A DNA stretch of 64,000 bases. Source: Cucumis sativus (taxonomy: Eukaryota; Streptophyta; Magnoliopsida; Cucurbitales; Cucurbitaceae). Under the pieces are notes generated by a model. It ran no database searches, had not been told where the DNA came from, and saw only the letters and a list, made by a program, of their open reading frames with translations. The stretch is taken from positions 7,440,001-7,504,000 of the forward strand of contig NC_026657.2 of NCBI RefSeq assembly GCF_000004075.3. The letters run 5' to 3'. Below, piece after piece: positions 1 through 10,600 of the stretch. A program made the position numbers and the translations under genes. Position 1 is the stretch's first letter. Every line of letters starts with the position of its first letter.

Positions 1-990
1 GCCTCTGTTATTCTTCGTCTTCTTGGAAATCGAATGGTTCATGAGGATGCAAACCTTACCTTTTGTCCCACCCATAGTTTGATGGTTAAGAAGGAAGTAG
101 AGTCACCTTCCGAAGCTTCATTTGCTGCATTTGCAGATTTACCTGGTGAATGTCTTTTTGGTAGGATGTTATTGATTCTACATGGGCTTTTGAGCAGTTG
201 CCAGCCAAGTTGGCTAGGTTTGAAGAATGCTGCAAAGTCGACCAATGAAACAAGCAAGGACTCTTCTTCTCTTGTTCGTGAACTGGCTGAAAGTTTACAG
301 GTTTGCCCCTTAGTAACACTATTTTTCAATCTTGACATTCTCACGAATAAAATATCAATATCAATGTCTTCAAAGTTCACATTCCGATTTATTTGGATTC
401 TATGAGAAGAGAGTAGCACTGAGCCTATACCAAAGCAAAATATTAATAGGAGTGCTTTTCATTCACCCATTCGGAGGACTACGTGAAGGAAATCTAATGT
501 CGTACTTACGAGTTGAATTAATTTATTGATGCAGAATGAATTGCACTGCATGCAACTACCTGATATGATTAGATGGCGTATCCAAGCTGCAATGCCAATT
601 CCACTTCCTCCTGGTCGGTGCTTTTTATCTTACCAGCCACCAACAATACCTCATTCTGCCCTTTCTTCATTTCAATCTAGCATTTCTACACCTGGGCATG
701 GTTCTGGAAATAGTAGCATGCCTCAAGGGAGCAAGATATCATCACCCAGAGTTGTTCCTAGTGCACCCGGGAAGTCAAAACCTTTGCCACCACAGCAGGA
801 TCATGATACAGAAATTGACCCTTGGTTGCTTCTAGAAGATGGTGCTGGATCAAGTCAATCTTCCAGCAATTCTGCTGTAATCGGTAGTGGCGAACATGCA
901 AATTTCCGAGCATCTTACTGTCTAAAAGGGGCTGTGCGGGTGAGACGGACAGATTTGACATATATTGGCGCAATGGATGATGACAGCTGA
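1..990 (+). CDS. MED12: Mediator subunit 12 (MED12), C-terminal end, 5' partial
   Basis: This is the last part of a large Mediator kinase-module subunit, which links transcription factors to RNA polymerase II in the nucleus. Two exons are visible: 1..300 (open from the left edge, frame 1, donor after CAG) and 535..990 (acceptor TTGATGCAG, phase 0). The end of the protein carries DPWLLLEDG, a Ser-rich stretch, then LKGAVRVRRTDLTYIGA and an acidic DDDS terminus. As I recall it, that is the characteristic C-terminus of plant MED12 (CRYPTIC PRECOCIOUS/CENTER CITY). The middle of exon 2 is rich in Pro and Ser, usual for MED12 tails. Most of the gene lies left of the window. Identification rests on recalled similarity of the tail. 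Confidence 0.85.
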
Positions 991-2690
991 TCTCTTATTT
1001 ATTGATCTTTTTATTTTATCTGGAGCTAGCAACCCTCTCAGCAGGTACATTCTCGTTTCCTTTTATTGCCCCACAAATGGCATTAAGATGGTAATCTTGT
1101 GCTAATTCAAAGATGAAAAAGCAATCTGTTTGAGACGGGGTAAATTTTTTAATGGGGCGTGGGACCATCATGGAGGTAATTTGAAAAAAAAAAAAAATGA
1201 TGCTCCCGCACCATCCATCCTACACGATGGTGGCCTAGCTTGGATTCTAACCCTTCAATTGGTCCTCCATTTGGAACTGCAGGGTGCGGTTCGGAGGCTT
1301 CTTGTATATATAGAGATTAATTGTTTCACTTCACTGATTTATCCAAATGAGAAAAATCATAATATGATCTGTTAGTTGCATGCTCATTACTCTCCCTCCC
1401 TCCAGATAAAAGCTTTGCAGCTGTTTATTTTGTAGAGGTATGTTTGGATTTCATTTCTAGCATATCTTTTTGTGAACTAGAAAGACAGCCATTCCTTGCT
1501 TGGTTTTCTTTTAACTTTTGGAATTGAGAGATACTTCCTACTGTCATATGCTTCTTCTGTAGGCAGATTAACAATACCACCACGCCCCAGGATTTCGACA
1601 ACATTTTTTCAGTTTGCATTTATGCATCTGCTCAGTTGAGTTCTTGGGGGCTTAGAAATAAAAGGAAAAGAAAAGAAAAAAAAATCATTCAGGAAATTGA
1701 AAGTTCGGCTTATGCGCTTGCTTCTGTGTATATGTATTTTATAGGCGGTAGGCCAATGTATTTTTGTGTTTTAATATTTTTGTTATTTATTCTCATTGAA
1801 CTAGTAAGAATTGTGTTTCAAGATTAGTTATAGCTTCCAATTTCATTTACACAATTTCTGGAAGTGTTACTTTTCACTTTATTTAGTATTTGGCTGTCTC
1901 ATTTAATGATTAATTCATTGATATTTCCATTTCAAAATACATGCTTAGTTTAAATTTCTTGTGTAGTGTATTGACCAATTTGTTGTTTGAATCTTGTGGG
2001 CTCATAATGATGTAAAAACGGTAGTCTAATGCTTGTTTGTGCATGTATTTTTCTTTCTTTCTTTTTATTATTTTTTATTTTGTTTGCCTTTTTTATATGC
2101 AAGCGTGAATGAATGATGAATATTGTTTATATGAATTATGGAATCTTACAAATTTATCATTTTTAAATGAAGAATTTAGAGATTTCTAATGACCTAATAT
2201 CAGTGTATGCAATACATTTAACATTTTTATAAATATTTTCACGTCTATGGACTCAATATCAACATTCTATTATATCTTATGTTGTATATTTAAAAGCACC
2301 AAATTGTCAATTTCACTTGTTTAAATTGTTTATTTAAGCATGTTTTACTTTGTGACTTTTTCAAATATATGATCAATAGAAATGTTTACAAATTGTTGCT
2401 AAATTTTTAATTCTATAAAAGAAAATTCAGTAAAAGAAATTTTTTTATAGACCTTCCACTGCATTAATAGTTTAAATTTGTAAATATTTTGTTTAAATTG
2501 TTTTATAAAATATTTCAAAAAATAACATGATTTTGCTGCCCACCTTGAACCTTGCACTTTGATACTATACCGTTAAATTAACAAAAAGATATTGGTTCTG
2601 TTAAAATGCATAGTTCAAAGCTACTTTGAATTCAACATGATCCATCAAATAACATGGAAGCAACTCATATAAAAACTGAAAATAATCAGA
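991..2690. other. 3' flank of MED12 and gene-free AT-rich spacer
   Basis: The first several hundred bases are probably MED12 3' UTR: moderately GC-rich, with T-rich tracts and no convincing ORF. From about 1850 the sequence becomes strongly AT-rich. It shows no coding exon with plausible splice sites on either strand. It runs tail-to-tail into the C2-domain gene, so both genes end here. Confidence 0.6.
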
Positions 2691-4095
2691 TCATTGCTTC
2701 TTTTGTCCACTGGAAGAATTCTTGTGGTCAATGAAGCACGATAACTTCAACCAAACAATTCTCCATAAATTCAAAATTTTGCTGCAGATCGGTTGTCTTT
2801 GCAGTTTCCCATCTGCAATGGATTCTCTTGCTTCCGTTAGAGCTATTTCTTCCTGAAAAGATCAAGAAATTGCAAGAATAACTATAACTATTGTGATGGA
2901 TATAAAGAAATTTTGTATATGCATCTTACTTTGGTGAAGAACTTGAATCCTATTTTTATTTCTCCTTTGTAAGTGTTGTCCTCCTCGAGCACCACGTTGT
3001 ATGGGGCTGGCAAAACTTCTATGAGTCCCCTTTCATACCCCTCTGAAACTATCCCACCAAGATGGATTCTGCTATGTTTAAGTTGGAATTTGTAAGACAT
3101 CATAAAGAGAATCTACAAAAGAATTGAGCAAAATATGTAAGTTTTTCAATTCATACACGGTTGCTCCAACGGATTCATTGTTCAGCAATTTGGTTTCCAT
3201 GATTCTGAATTTGATATGAGTTATGTTATTCCAATCAGAGGTGGGGAGTTCAAATGAAAACTTTTCATTCCAACAAGCATGTTCATGTTTGCCTGTGTTC
3301 ACAAAGCAAAATCAAAGTCCTGACCTTGAGAGCATTAGAACTTACCATGGGAGAAGAGAACTAACCTGAGGATACTTTTGTTCTACGTTCATGATTTCCA
3401 CATTCTACCGTCACGTAATATGCTGGGGAACCTAAAGCACTAACTGATAATTTCAGGCTCACAAGTTTTGCATCAAACAGAAATTCAAGCATAGCGTATT
3501 GAATAAGGTGTGAAGATCGATCATTTGATCTCCACCCCCAAATTGCCGAAGTTTCGTATGATTGAGAATCTCAAATTACACGAGAAATAGAAGAGGGAGT
3601 CGAGAAATTTCTCCCCATTGGTTAAACGAGGACATGTATCCTCACTCCAACTCCAACTATTCTTAATATTTGATACTTTAAAAACCCTTTAAAATTAGAT
3701 GCTCATATCGTTTTAAATATTTCAATTTTTACTTTTAGAAATTATCGAGATTGAACATTTTAATTATATATTTTCTCTTATTAAAAAATCTTGTATGATT
3801 TCCAAATGTAGAAATTCTATTTGATCGAGAATATTTTTCAATTTTTAAAGAAAAACCAAAGGAAGAATTTTCGTCACTGAGTCTTGCGAAACTTAATGAA
3901 AAAATTTGTAAAAATGGGAATTGAAATAGGGTGGGGAGTTCCTAATGGACATCTCTAATTACTCCTCAACATGGGCTAAGATTAAAAGAAATTGCGAGTG
4001 AAAGGCAGAGGGTAAGCGAAGAGAGTACCAAGTCGATTGGTGTGTCTGATGTCTTTGGCATTGACAAGAAGCACTTCAAGAATTCCGCCCTTCAT
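2691..4095 (-). CDS. Small C2-domain protein (elicitor-responsive protein 3-like)
   Basis: Single C2 domain protein of 189 residues, probably a Ca2+/phospholipid-binding peripheral membrane protein. Exons on the minus strand: 4029..4095, 3366..3431, 3157..3292, 2930..3068, 2691..2852; all junctions are GT-AG and phases agree. The N-terminus MKGGILEVLLVNAKDI matches the first beta strand of plant small C2 proteins. It is followed by GSPAYYVTVECGN (the usual 'DPYV' loop is changed), WNEKFSFEL, and YKGEIKIGFKF near residue 135. The 54-codon last exon adds a basic tail beyond the C2 fold. Several Asp residues that bind Ca2+ in typical C2 domains appear to be missing, so calcium binding is doubtful. 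The first exon lies about 600 nt upstream of the second and is easily missed; an ATG at 3492 would give a shorter model that loses the first strand. Confidence 0.75.
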
Positions 4096-4430
4096 GAATT
4101 ATGTATTGGTTAGCCTTGAACCTTCAAGCAGAAGGCCAAAGATGTTTTCAACATACGATTTTATAAGTTATTGTGATACTCCTCTACATCCTCTACCATT
4201 TTTTCATCCGCCATAAATAGGACAGGTTATGTTATGGCATGGTGATGTTTCAAGCTAATAAAAACTACTTAGATCATCAATTCCATTGAAATTAAAGATA
4301 AACTCACAACATTGAATGGAATTCAATGATCATTTAAAGTTACTAAATCAGCTGTATCAGTTACCTGACAAATTTCCTTGCATCCATCAGTTTTCCAATC
4401 GGATACAATAACAGCATTGACATGGAAGAA

Positions 4431-4597
4431 GAGGTTGCAGTGACCCACCGGGCGACTGTTTACCAACCAAAAACAGAGATCTTTGCAAAATTGCAAGACC
4501 ATGTATACATCTGTCCAGTGCTAGAAGGTCCAGGAAGTAGGTGACCAGATGATAATGGTCCTAAGGTAGCAAAATTCCTTTTCATGTAAGTTCTGTT
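4431..4597 (+). pseudogene. Degenerate organellar large-subunit rRNA fragment
   Basis: The stretch contains, in order, recognisable pieces of bacterial-type 23S rRNA: GGCGACTGTTTACCAA, AAGACCATGTATAC, a CCAGTGCT-GAAGGTC segment, GTGACC-GATGA, and GGTCCTAAGGTAGC-AAATTCCTT followed by GTAAGTTC. The last is the highly conserved helix region near E. coli position 1930. Compared with intact rRNA there are many substitutions and a gap of several tens of bases before TAATGGTCC, so it cannot be functional. It must derive from plastid 23S or mitochondrial 26S rRNA inserted into the nucleus; I cannot tell which by eye. It sits between the C2 gene and the PPR gene. Confidence 0.8.
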
Positions 4598-4852
4598 ACG
4601 AACCATCTTCTTGTCGATGGAATTTTCTGTAATCTAAACATCTTCCTCAATCCCGTTTCATCTATCAACTTCCTTACTCCATCTGCATCTTCCCATCTTC
4701 CATCTGTTAACCTCAGCACAAAAGTTTAGTAGCATTGCATATTGTTTGGTTTTCAATCAGTGAGCTGTTTACAAAAGAATCTGCAATTTCAGGGCCTATG
4801 AGTTAATTTGAAACCCGAAAAAAGAGCACCCCAGATTCTTTATCGGGCTCTA

Positions 4853-6508
4853 CTAGCATTTCTTCACAAATTCAACAGCTTCTCTAATTTTTCCTTGTCG
4901 AACAAGCAAGTCTACGATACAAGCATAATGTGCCATTGTCGGAGTAATTCCATACTCATCATTCATTGAACGAAACCACATCCGAACTTCCTTTTCCAAT
5001 CCACACTGAGCACAAGCAGATAAAAGAGAGGCAAAGACCACTCCATTAGGCTTCAAACCATAACTTAACATGTCTGAAAATGTATTGAGTGCCTTGTTCC
5101 CGCAGCCATTCAATCCGTACCCTTTAATCAGTGCATTCCAACAAATTACATCCTTCCTCGAAATCTCGTCAAAAACATGTTCTCCTAGCTTTATTCTTCC
5201 AAGTTTGCAATAAAATCCAACCAAAGCTGACATCAAGTGTGTATTAGACGTGTACCCACATTTTATTGTATGAGCTTGTATAGTTTCTCCCAGCTCCTTA
5301 GCACCCAATGAAGAACAAGCATCCATTAAACTAACAAAAGTTCTCTCATTAGGCTTTTCATTAGTTGATTGCATCATTTTAAATGTCTGGATCGCATTAA
5401 GTGGATCTTCACCATGAGAGTAAGCTGAGATCATCGCACTCCAGGCAATGATATCTTTGTCAACAAGCCCGTCAAATACAAGCTTGGCCAACCTTAAATC
5501 ACCAAATTTAGCATACATTTGGAGAAGTTCAGTTCCAACTAAAATAAAACAGAGAAAACCACCTTTCAAGGCATAGCAATGAACAGCCAAGCCAAGTAAA
5601 AGTTCATCAAGTAGTAATACTGCAGATATCATATCCAGCATCATTGTTTCGCTTAGCTCAAACCCGAAAGATCGCATCCTTGAGAAAATTTTGAACACTT
5701 TACTAGGACAATTGTTTTGGATACATGCATGAGTTATAATTTTCCATGATACTGCGTCCTTTTTCCTCATCAACTTCAAAACTCTAATTGACGCCTCAAA
5801 CTTTCTACATTTTGAATACATATCCATGAGTGAATTCTGAAGATCAACCATAGAATAAAAATCCCTTCTCATTGAAAACGCATGCAACTCTTTACCTAAA
5901 GATAGCACACCAAAATCAGCACAAGCAGGTAGAATGCTCACAATGGTTACTTGGTTTGGTTGAACTCCTTGATCTTGCATCTCTCTTAAAAGATCAAATG
6001 CTTCATTATACTGACCATTTTTCACGCAAACTGAGATTATGGCACTCCACAAAACAACATCCTTAGAAGGAATCTGATTAAACAACTTCCAGACAGTCTC
6101 AATATCACGAATTGAATAAAATCCTAGAAGGGCTGTTGAAACTGCCACTTCTGACTCAAAACCCATTTTGATCACTACTCCATGCATCACCTCGATCATT
6201 GAATCCCAGCTCAATGCATCAATAGCTCTTATTACACTCAGCATTGTCACATAATTTGGCCTGTGCCCATTTGAGAACATCATCTTGAAAAAGCCAAAAG
6301 CAGATTCTGGCTGACCCGTTCTTACCAAATTAGTGATTTTAGACGTCCAAGATATCACATCCTCTCGTTGAGCATAAAATTCAACTGGGTCTTCGAAGTA
6401 CACTCGTTTTTTGGTTGAAGTAGCATCCACCATTGATCTTATCGTATAATCCTTTCTTTTGGAACTTACGACAAACAGGTTGCGTGCACATCTTGAAAAA
6501 CACAACAT
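4853..6508 (-). CDS. PLS-class pentatricopeptide repeat protein, C-terminally shortened
   Basis: Intronless ORF of 551 codons. The basic N-terminus (MLCFSRCARNLFVVSSKRK) looks like an organelle presequence, so an RNA-binding role in mitochondria or plastids is expected. Repeats of about 31-36 residues fill residues 50-545, with typical phrases DVISWTSKI, DVVLWSAII, DIIAWSAMI, DVICWNALIKGYGLNG and KPNGVVFASLLSAC, and the P-L-S spacing of the plant PLS subfamily. Such proteins usually go on into E/E+ or DYW domains; this one stops after AVEFVKKC. Just past the stop, another frame reads KKMLVEPDKESGVL, resembling the usual E-domain start, so the end looks like the result of a small indel. Exact orthologue unknown. 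Divergent from the thioesterase gene. Confidence 0.85.
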   Translation of the reverse strand: MLCFSRCARNLFVVSSKRKDYTIRSMVDATSTKKRVYFEDPVEFYAQREDVISWTSKITNLVRTGQPESAFGFFKMMFSNGHRPNYVTMLSVIRAIDALSWDSMIEVMHGVVIKMGFESEVAVSTALLGFYSIRDIETVWKLFNQIPSKDVVLWSAIISVCVKNGQYNEAFDLLREMQDQGVQPNQVTIVSILPACADFGVLSLGKELHAFSMRRDFYSMVDLQNSLMDMYSKCRKFEASIRVLKLMRKKDAVSWKIITHACIQNNCPSKVFKIFSRMRSFGFELSETMMLDMISAVLLLDELLLGLAVHCYALKGGFLCFILVGTELLQMYAKFGDLRLAKLVFDGLVDKDIIAWSAMISAYSHGEDPLNAIQTFKMMQSTNEKPNERTFVSLMDACSSLGAKELGETIQAHTIKCGYTSNTHLMSALVGFYCKLGRIKLGEHVFDEISRKDVICWNALIKGYGLNGCGNKALNTFSDMLSYGLKPNGVVFASLLSACAQCGLEKEVRMWFRSMNDEYGITPTMAHYACIVDLLVRQGKIREAVEFVKKC

Positions 6509-7617
6509 ATATATCAGGACGGAAGAAGGATAAATACGAAAACTTTAATCTGCCGATATTAATTTGAGGGTTCTTCCTGAAAGGAAAACCGGCGATATCT
6601 TAGAGTGTGAGAAGAGGACACTCGTATCGTACAATTTCTACAGCTTCTCCAAATTTTACAATTATGTGTTATAATGTAACACAATATATACTTATTATAA
6701 GTGTAAATAAGTGATTTTTGCCGCAACATAACATAATATACATATATAACTTACATTTTGCTATAACTATAAGGAGTAATTTACATCAATCTAACCTAAA
6801 CAAAAAAACCAAAATATATAAATTCCACATATAACATTGCCATTTATATCTTCTTTGCGATTAATCTCGAGCCATCTCATTGCAATTAAGGCTCGTGATT
6901 GAATATCTAGAGACCGAACTCTTTTATTGCAGGGCAATATATGTCGAGATTGAATAAAATAAAGACAAAATTATTTTATCCCAGGCCATCTCGGTGTCAC
7001 TAACAACTAAGATACAATAACTAAAGAAAGAATTGTTTCGTCCTAAAACATCTCGAGACATAGTATTTCAAAATTGTGTATCAAAATTTACACAATCGTG
7101 TATCGCATGCGTGTTGTCGATTTATAGCGTGGGTAATTGTAATATTTTACATTATGAGCTGGTAGACTTTTTTTATGTTCAAAATTATTTATATAGTGTA
7201 AATTTAGATATTCTAATTAGAAAAATAATTTTTATACAAGTTATCTAAATGAATCCAAATATAATACATTTGGTAAAGGTTTCAACAACTCTACGTATGA
7301 ACATGATCTCATAATCAAAAAGTTCATATGAATCACGTTTATGTTATTGTGAATTTGAATGGTCCACCTTCCAATACTAAAACCTAAAAAAACAAAAACA
7401 ACTACAACAATGATAATATATATAGTTGATTCGAACCGTCCACAAGGATGAGAATGTTTATCAAATTTGAAATGAATAAAATCATGAAGCCGTAGCGGCA
7501 GCAATTCACGTAATTCCGTTGCTTATCTCGATCCATTACTTCCACTTCTAATTGATTCCTCTTCAATTATCATCAATTCAACATTGAATCGAAGATAACG
7601 CTTCTGATTCGATCGTT
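6509..7617. other. Divergent intergenic region between PPR and thioesterase genes
   Basis: About 1.1 kb separating two head-to-head genes, so it must hold both promoters. It is AT-rich, with no exon seen on either strand. The reading frames near 7033-7504 have low-complexity composition and no family resemblance. No clear TATA box can be assigned with confidence. Confidence 0.5.
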
Positions 7618-10600
7618 ATGGACCTCGAATCAGGTTCCTCGAATCTTCTTCTTTTTCATTTCACCTCAGATTTGTTCTGTAACTGAAATTTTGATGTTCT
7701 TATTATTATTATTTTTTTTTTTTGCAGTGATTGAGTTTCTTGGATGTGTTCCGCTGCTACAGAGGCTGCCTAGCTCGTCTTTAAGGGCAATTGCTGAAGT
7801 GATTGTTGTTAAGCGCTACGGTAACTTCTGTTTTCCACAATTTGTTCACGACTTTTGGTCCATTATAATATGTGATTTGATGATGGAATCAATTAATTCT
7901 TCTGCTCTTACACTTGACCCTGTGAGTATGTAGTGAATGATGTGTGATTTAGTGTTGTAGTGTTTGTTTTTCCTTTTCTATCTGATGAGAATTGTTGGAA
8001 TCGATTGAGCTGACAGCAGTGTTGATAGTATATTTAATGTTAAAATTATTGTTTAACTGAAAACTTGAAGGGTGTTTTTTGAGCTTATAGCGATTACATT
8101 GGACAAGAATTGGTGCCGAGGCTATTGTGACTTAAGATTTAGTAGCTAAAGTAATAGTTGTTAACATGACAATTTTAATTTGACTTTTTTTTTTTCCAGA
8201 GAGCGGAGACTACGTTCTTCGTGAGGGTGAAACAGGAGCTGGAATCTATTTCATATGGGAGGGAGAGGTAATCTTCTTTGGAATTTTGCGGTTGTTCGAA
8301 GTTTAGTTGGTCTTGAGAAAGCTTCTCACTCTTATGGTTTACAGGCTGAAGTACATGGCGTTGATGAAGATGGGGAAAATCGTCCGGAGTTTCAGTTAAA
8401 GCGTTATGACTATTTTGGTATTATAAATATTTTCTCAGCAATTTAATGTCACGTATTATTGTCAGATCAACTTCTGTAGACGTTTCTTTTTTCAATTTTA
8501 ACTTATCTGATTTTCTACCCCTTTCCGAATAGAGATCATTTGACTAATGTATGTACTACCCTAAGAGAAATATAGTGATATTCCAACTTTCTCAAATGGA
8601 ATCTATTCCAAACATGTATCCCATGTTTCCTTACTGTACAGGGTAAATCTGAAATTTCTATTTTTAGATACTTTTTCGGACTTGTTCCATTATATGTCAT
8701 AGTTTGTAACCTTTTCCTTTTGGTTCTTCCACTAGATTGTTCTCTTGTGTCTATTCTTCAACATATACTGTTTCGTCTTTATAATGAGTGAGTGATGGAT
8801 TTCGTTTGTGTACCCATCTTTATATGCTCTATGTCATGTGTTGAATTTGATATACAGTCGTTATATTGCCATCTTGAGGCTTATGCTGACAAAAAACAAC
8901 TTGTGGAGTATGTCTGCTACATGAAAATCTGGTGAATTCTGGAAACTAAGAATGAAATCAACTGGTTTTGCAGGAACCGTAACATCTGTACAGGACGCTG
9001 ATATAGTTGCTCTGTCTAAGGTAGGTTAGGGCTTCCGTCCTCTCTTTTAGAAGCAAAATGCCTTTTCCTTGAGGTTATGCTATCTTCATGGTTTACTTAA
9101 CCTGCTTCTAATTGTTGCAGCTCACATGCTTGATTCTACCTCGAGAACATTATTCATTGTTAAATCCAATGTCGATCTGGAATGCCGACAGAACTCGTGA
9201 TACATGTGCACTTGTTGAGAAAATATTGCACCTAGAGCCTCTGGAAGTATGTTTTTCTTGAATACGGTTTCAGTTTTGCAACTAGTGCTCACATTTCCGG
9301 CTGCCATGTATTTAATGATCTCTCTCCTTCATTTCTCTCTCTATGACGATCATTTTCCCCCTAAAGAAAGGAAATCATTTCTCCAGTACTTGTCCTAGGA
9401 ATAAAGATTAAAGAATTAAGAAATTTGCAAAACTCTTCAATTTCTCTAGTTTGTTTAGGTTATACTTAGAGGATCAGAGATATCTCAAATTCTTTTATCT
9501 ATGGTTTAATAATTTTTTTCCAATTATATACTTGACAGGTTGTTTTTTAATATAATGAGTTTTGATGTATTTCTCTGTTTTTAATTATATATTTCAACGG
9601 CCAATAATTCTCTATAGGAAGTTAGGAACTACTACTTTATCTGATTTAAATTTTCACTCATACAAATTTTTGTTCAGTTTTGTTGAAAATAAAGTTTATT
9701 TCTCAAAACTTTAAATAATAGCTAATTAAAGCACTGCATATTATTTCAATCTCACTAGTTAGAAACATTTTGAATGTTAGATCGAAGGTAGTCTTATTTT
9801 TAAACATCAACCATCTCTTTAGGAATATTACATTATTACATAAACGTAAATACTTTCCAAGAACATCAATACGTCTCATCCTAAGTAAACTGAAAATGAG
9901 AAAATTGTCCTTGTTCCTGTTGAAACTTAGAATTACACTGAATGAAGGGAAAATTGTGAGGAATTTTCTGATTGACTTGTGCCCACTGAATCATAGAATT
10001 ATAATGAAGTTGATTCTATTTTTCATTCATGACATTGTTTTCTTTGCCTATGAAATGCTGCTAAAATTGCTGTTTCTGTTTCTTTCATTTTTTTGGATTC
10101 TCTGGAGGCAAATTTATTCCAAGGGATTACTTTACCCGAGGCTCCAAAATTTGGAAAAGTTTTTGGTGGGCAGCTAGTTGGCCAGGTACTATTATTATTA
10201 TCATCATGATTATTTCTTTTCTGGTTCTGTTCACTATCATTTGTTTCTCCTCTTTCAAAATTGTGGTAGGTATCGTAAAAGAAATATCTATATATTTTCT
10301 GGGTACTGTTTTATAGAATTCAAAATATACGGTGCTCTGCTGGATAGTTTGGAATCAAGTAATCTTAAGTACACTTCAAAAAATTTCTTTCTGACGTCAA
10401 CATGGTGTTTTATCACATACCCTTGTTGTTGTTCTTTGCTTGTCTTTGTGTTTGCCAATCATAACATATTTTTGAAGTACAAAATGTTTGAGTGAAATAT
10501 CCATTTTTTCCATCTCTACTAATTTAGCAGTCTAATGCATGTCTCAATATCTGGTGCTTGTCTTCTGTTTTTTTTCCTTGAGTACCCATGGGGTACAAAA

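Noticed and set aside
3925-4113. Plus-strand open stretch with coding-like composition (ASERQRVSEESTKSIG...)
   Set aside because: It is the antisense shadow of the first exon of the C2-domain gene on the minus strand, which explains its composition.
9770-10495. Two adjacent plus-strand frames inside the thioesterase region
   Set aside because: They cover an intron and exon 7 in mixed frames; only the [12 protein letters not shown] part is real coding, in the thioesterase frame.
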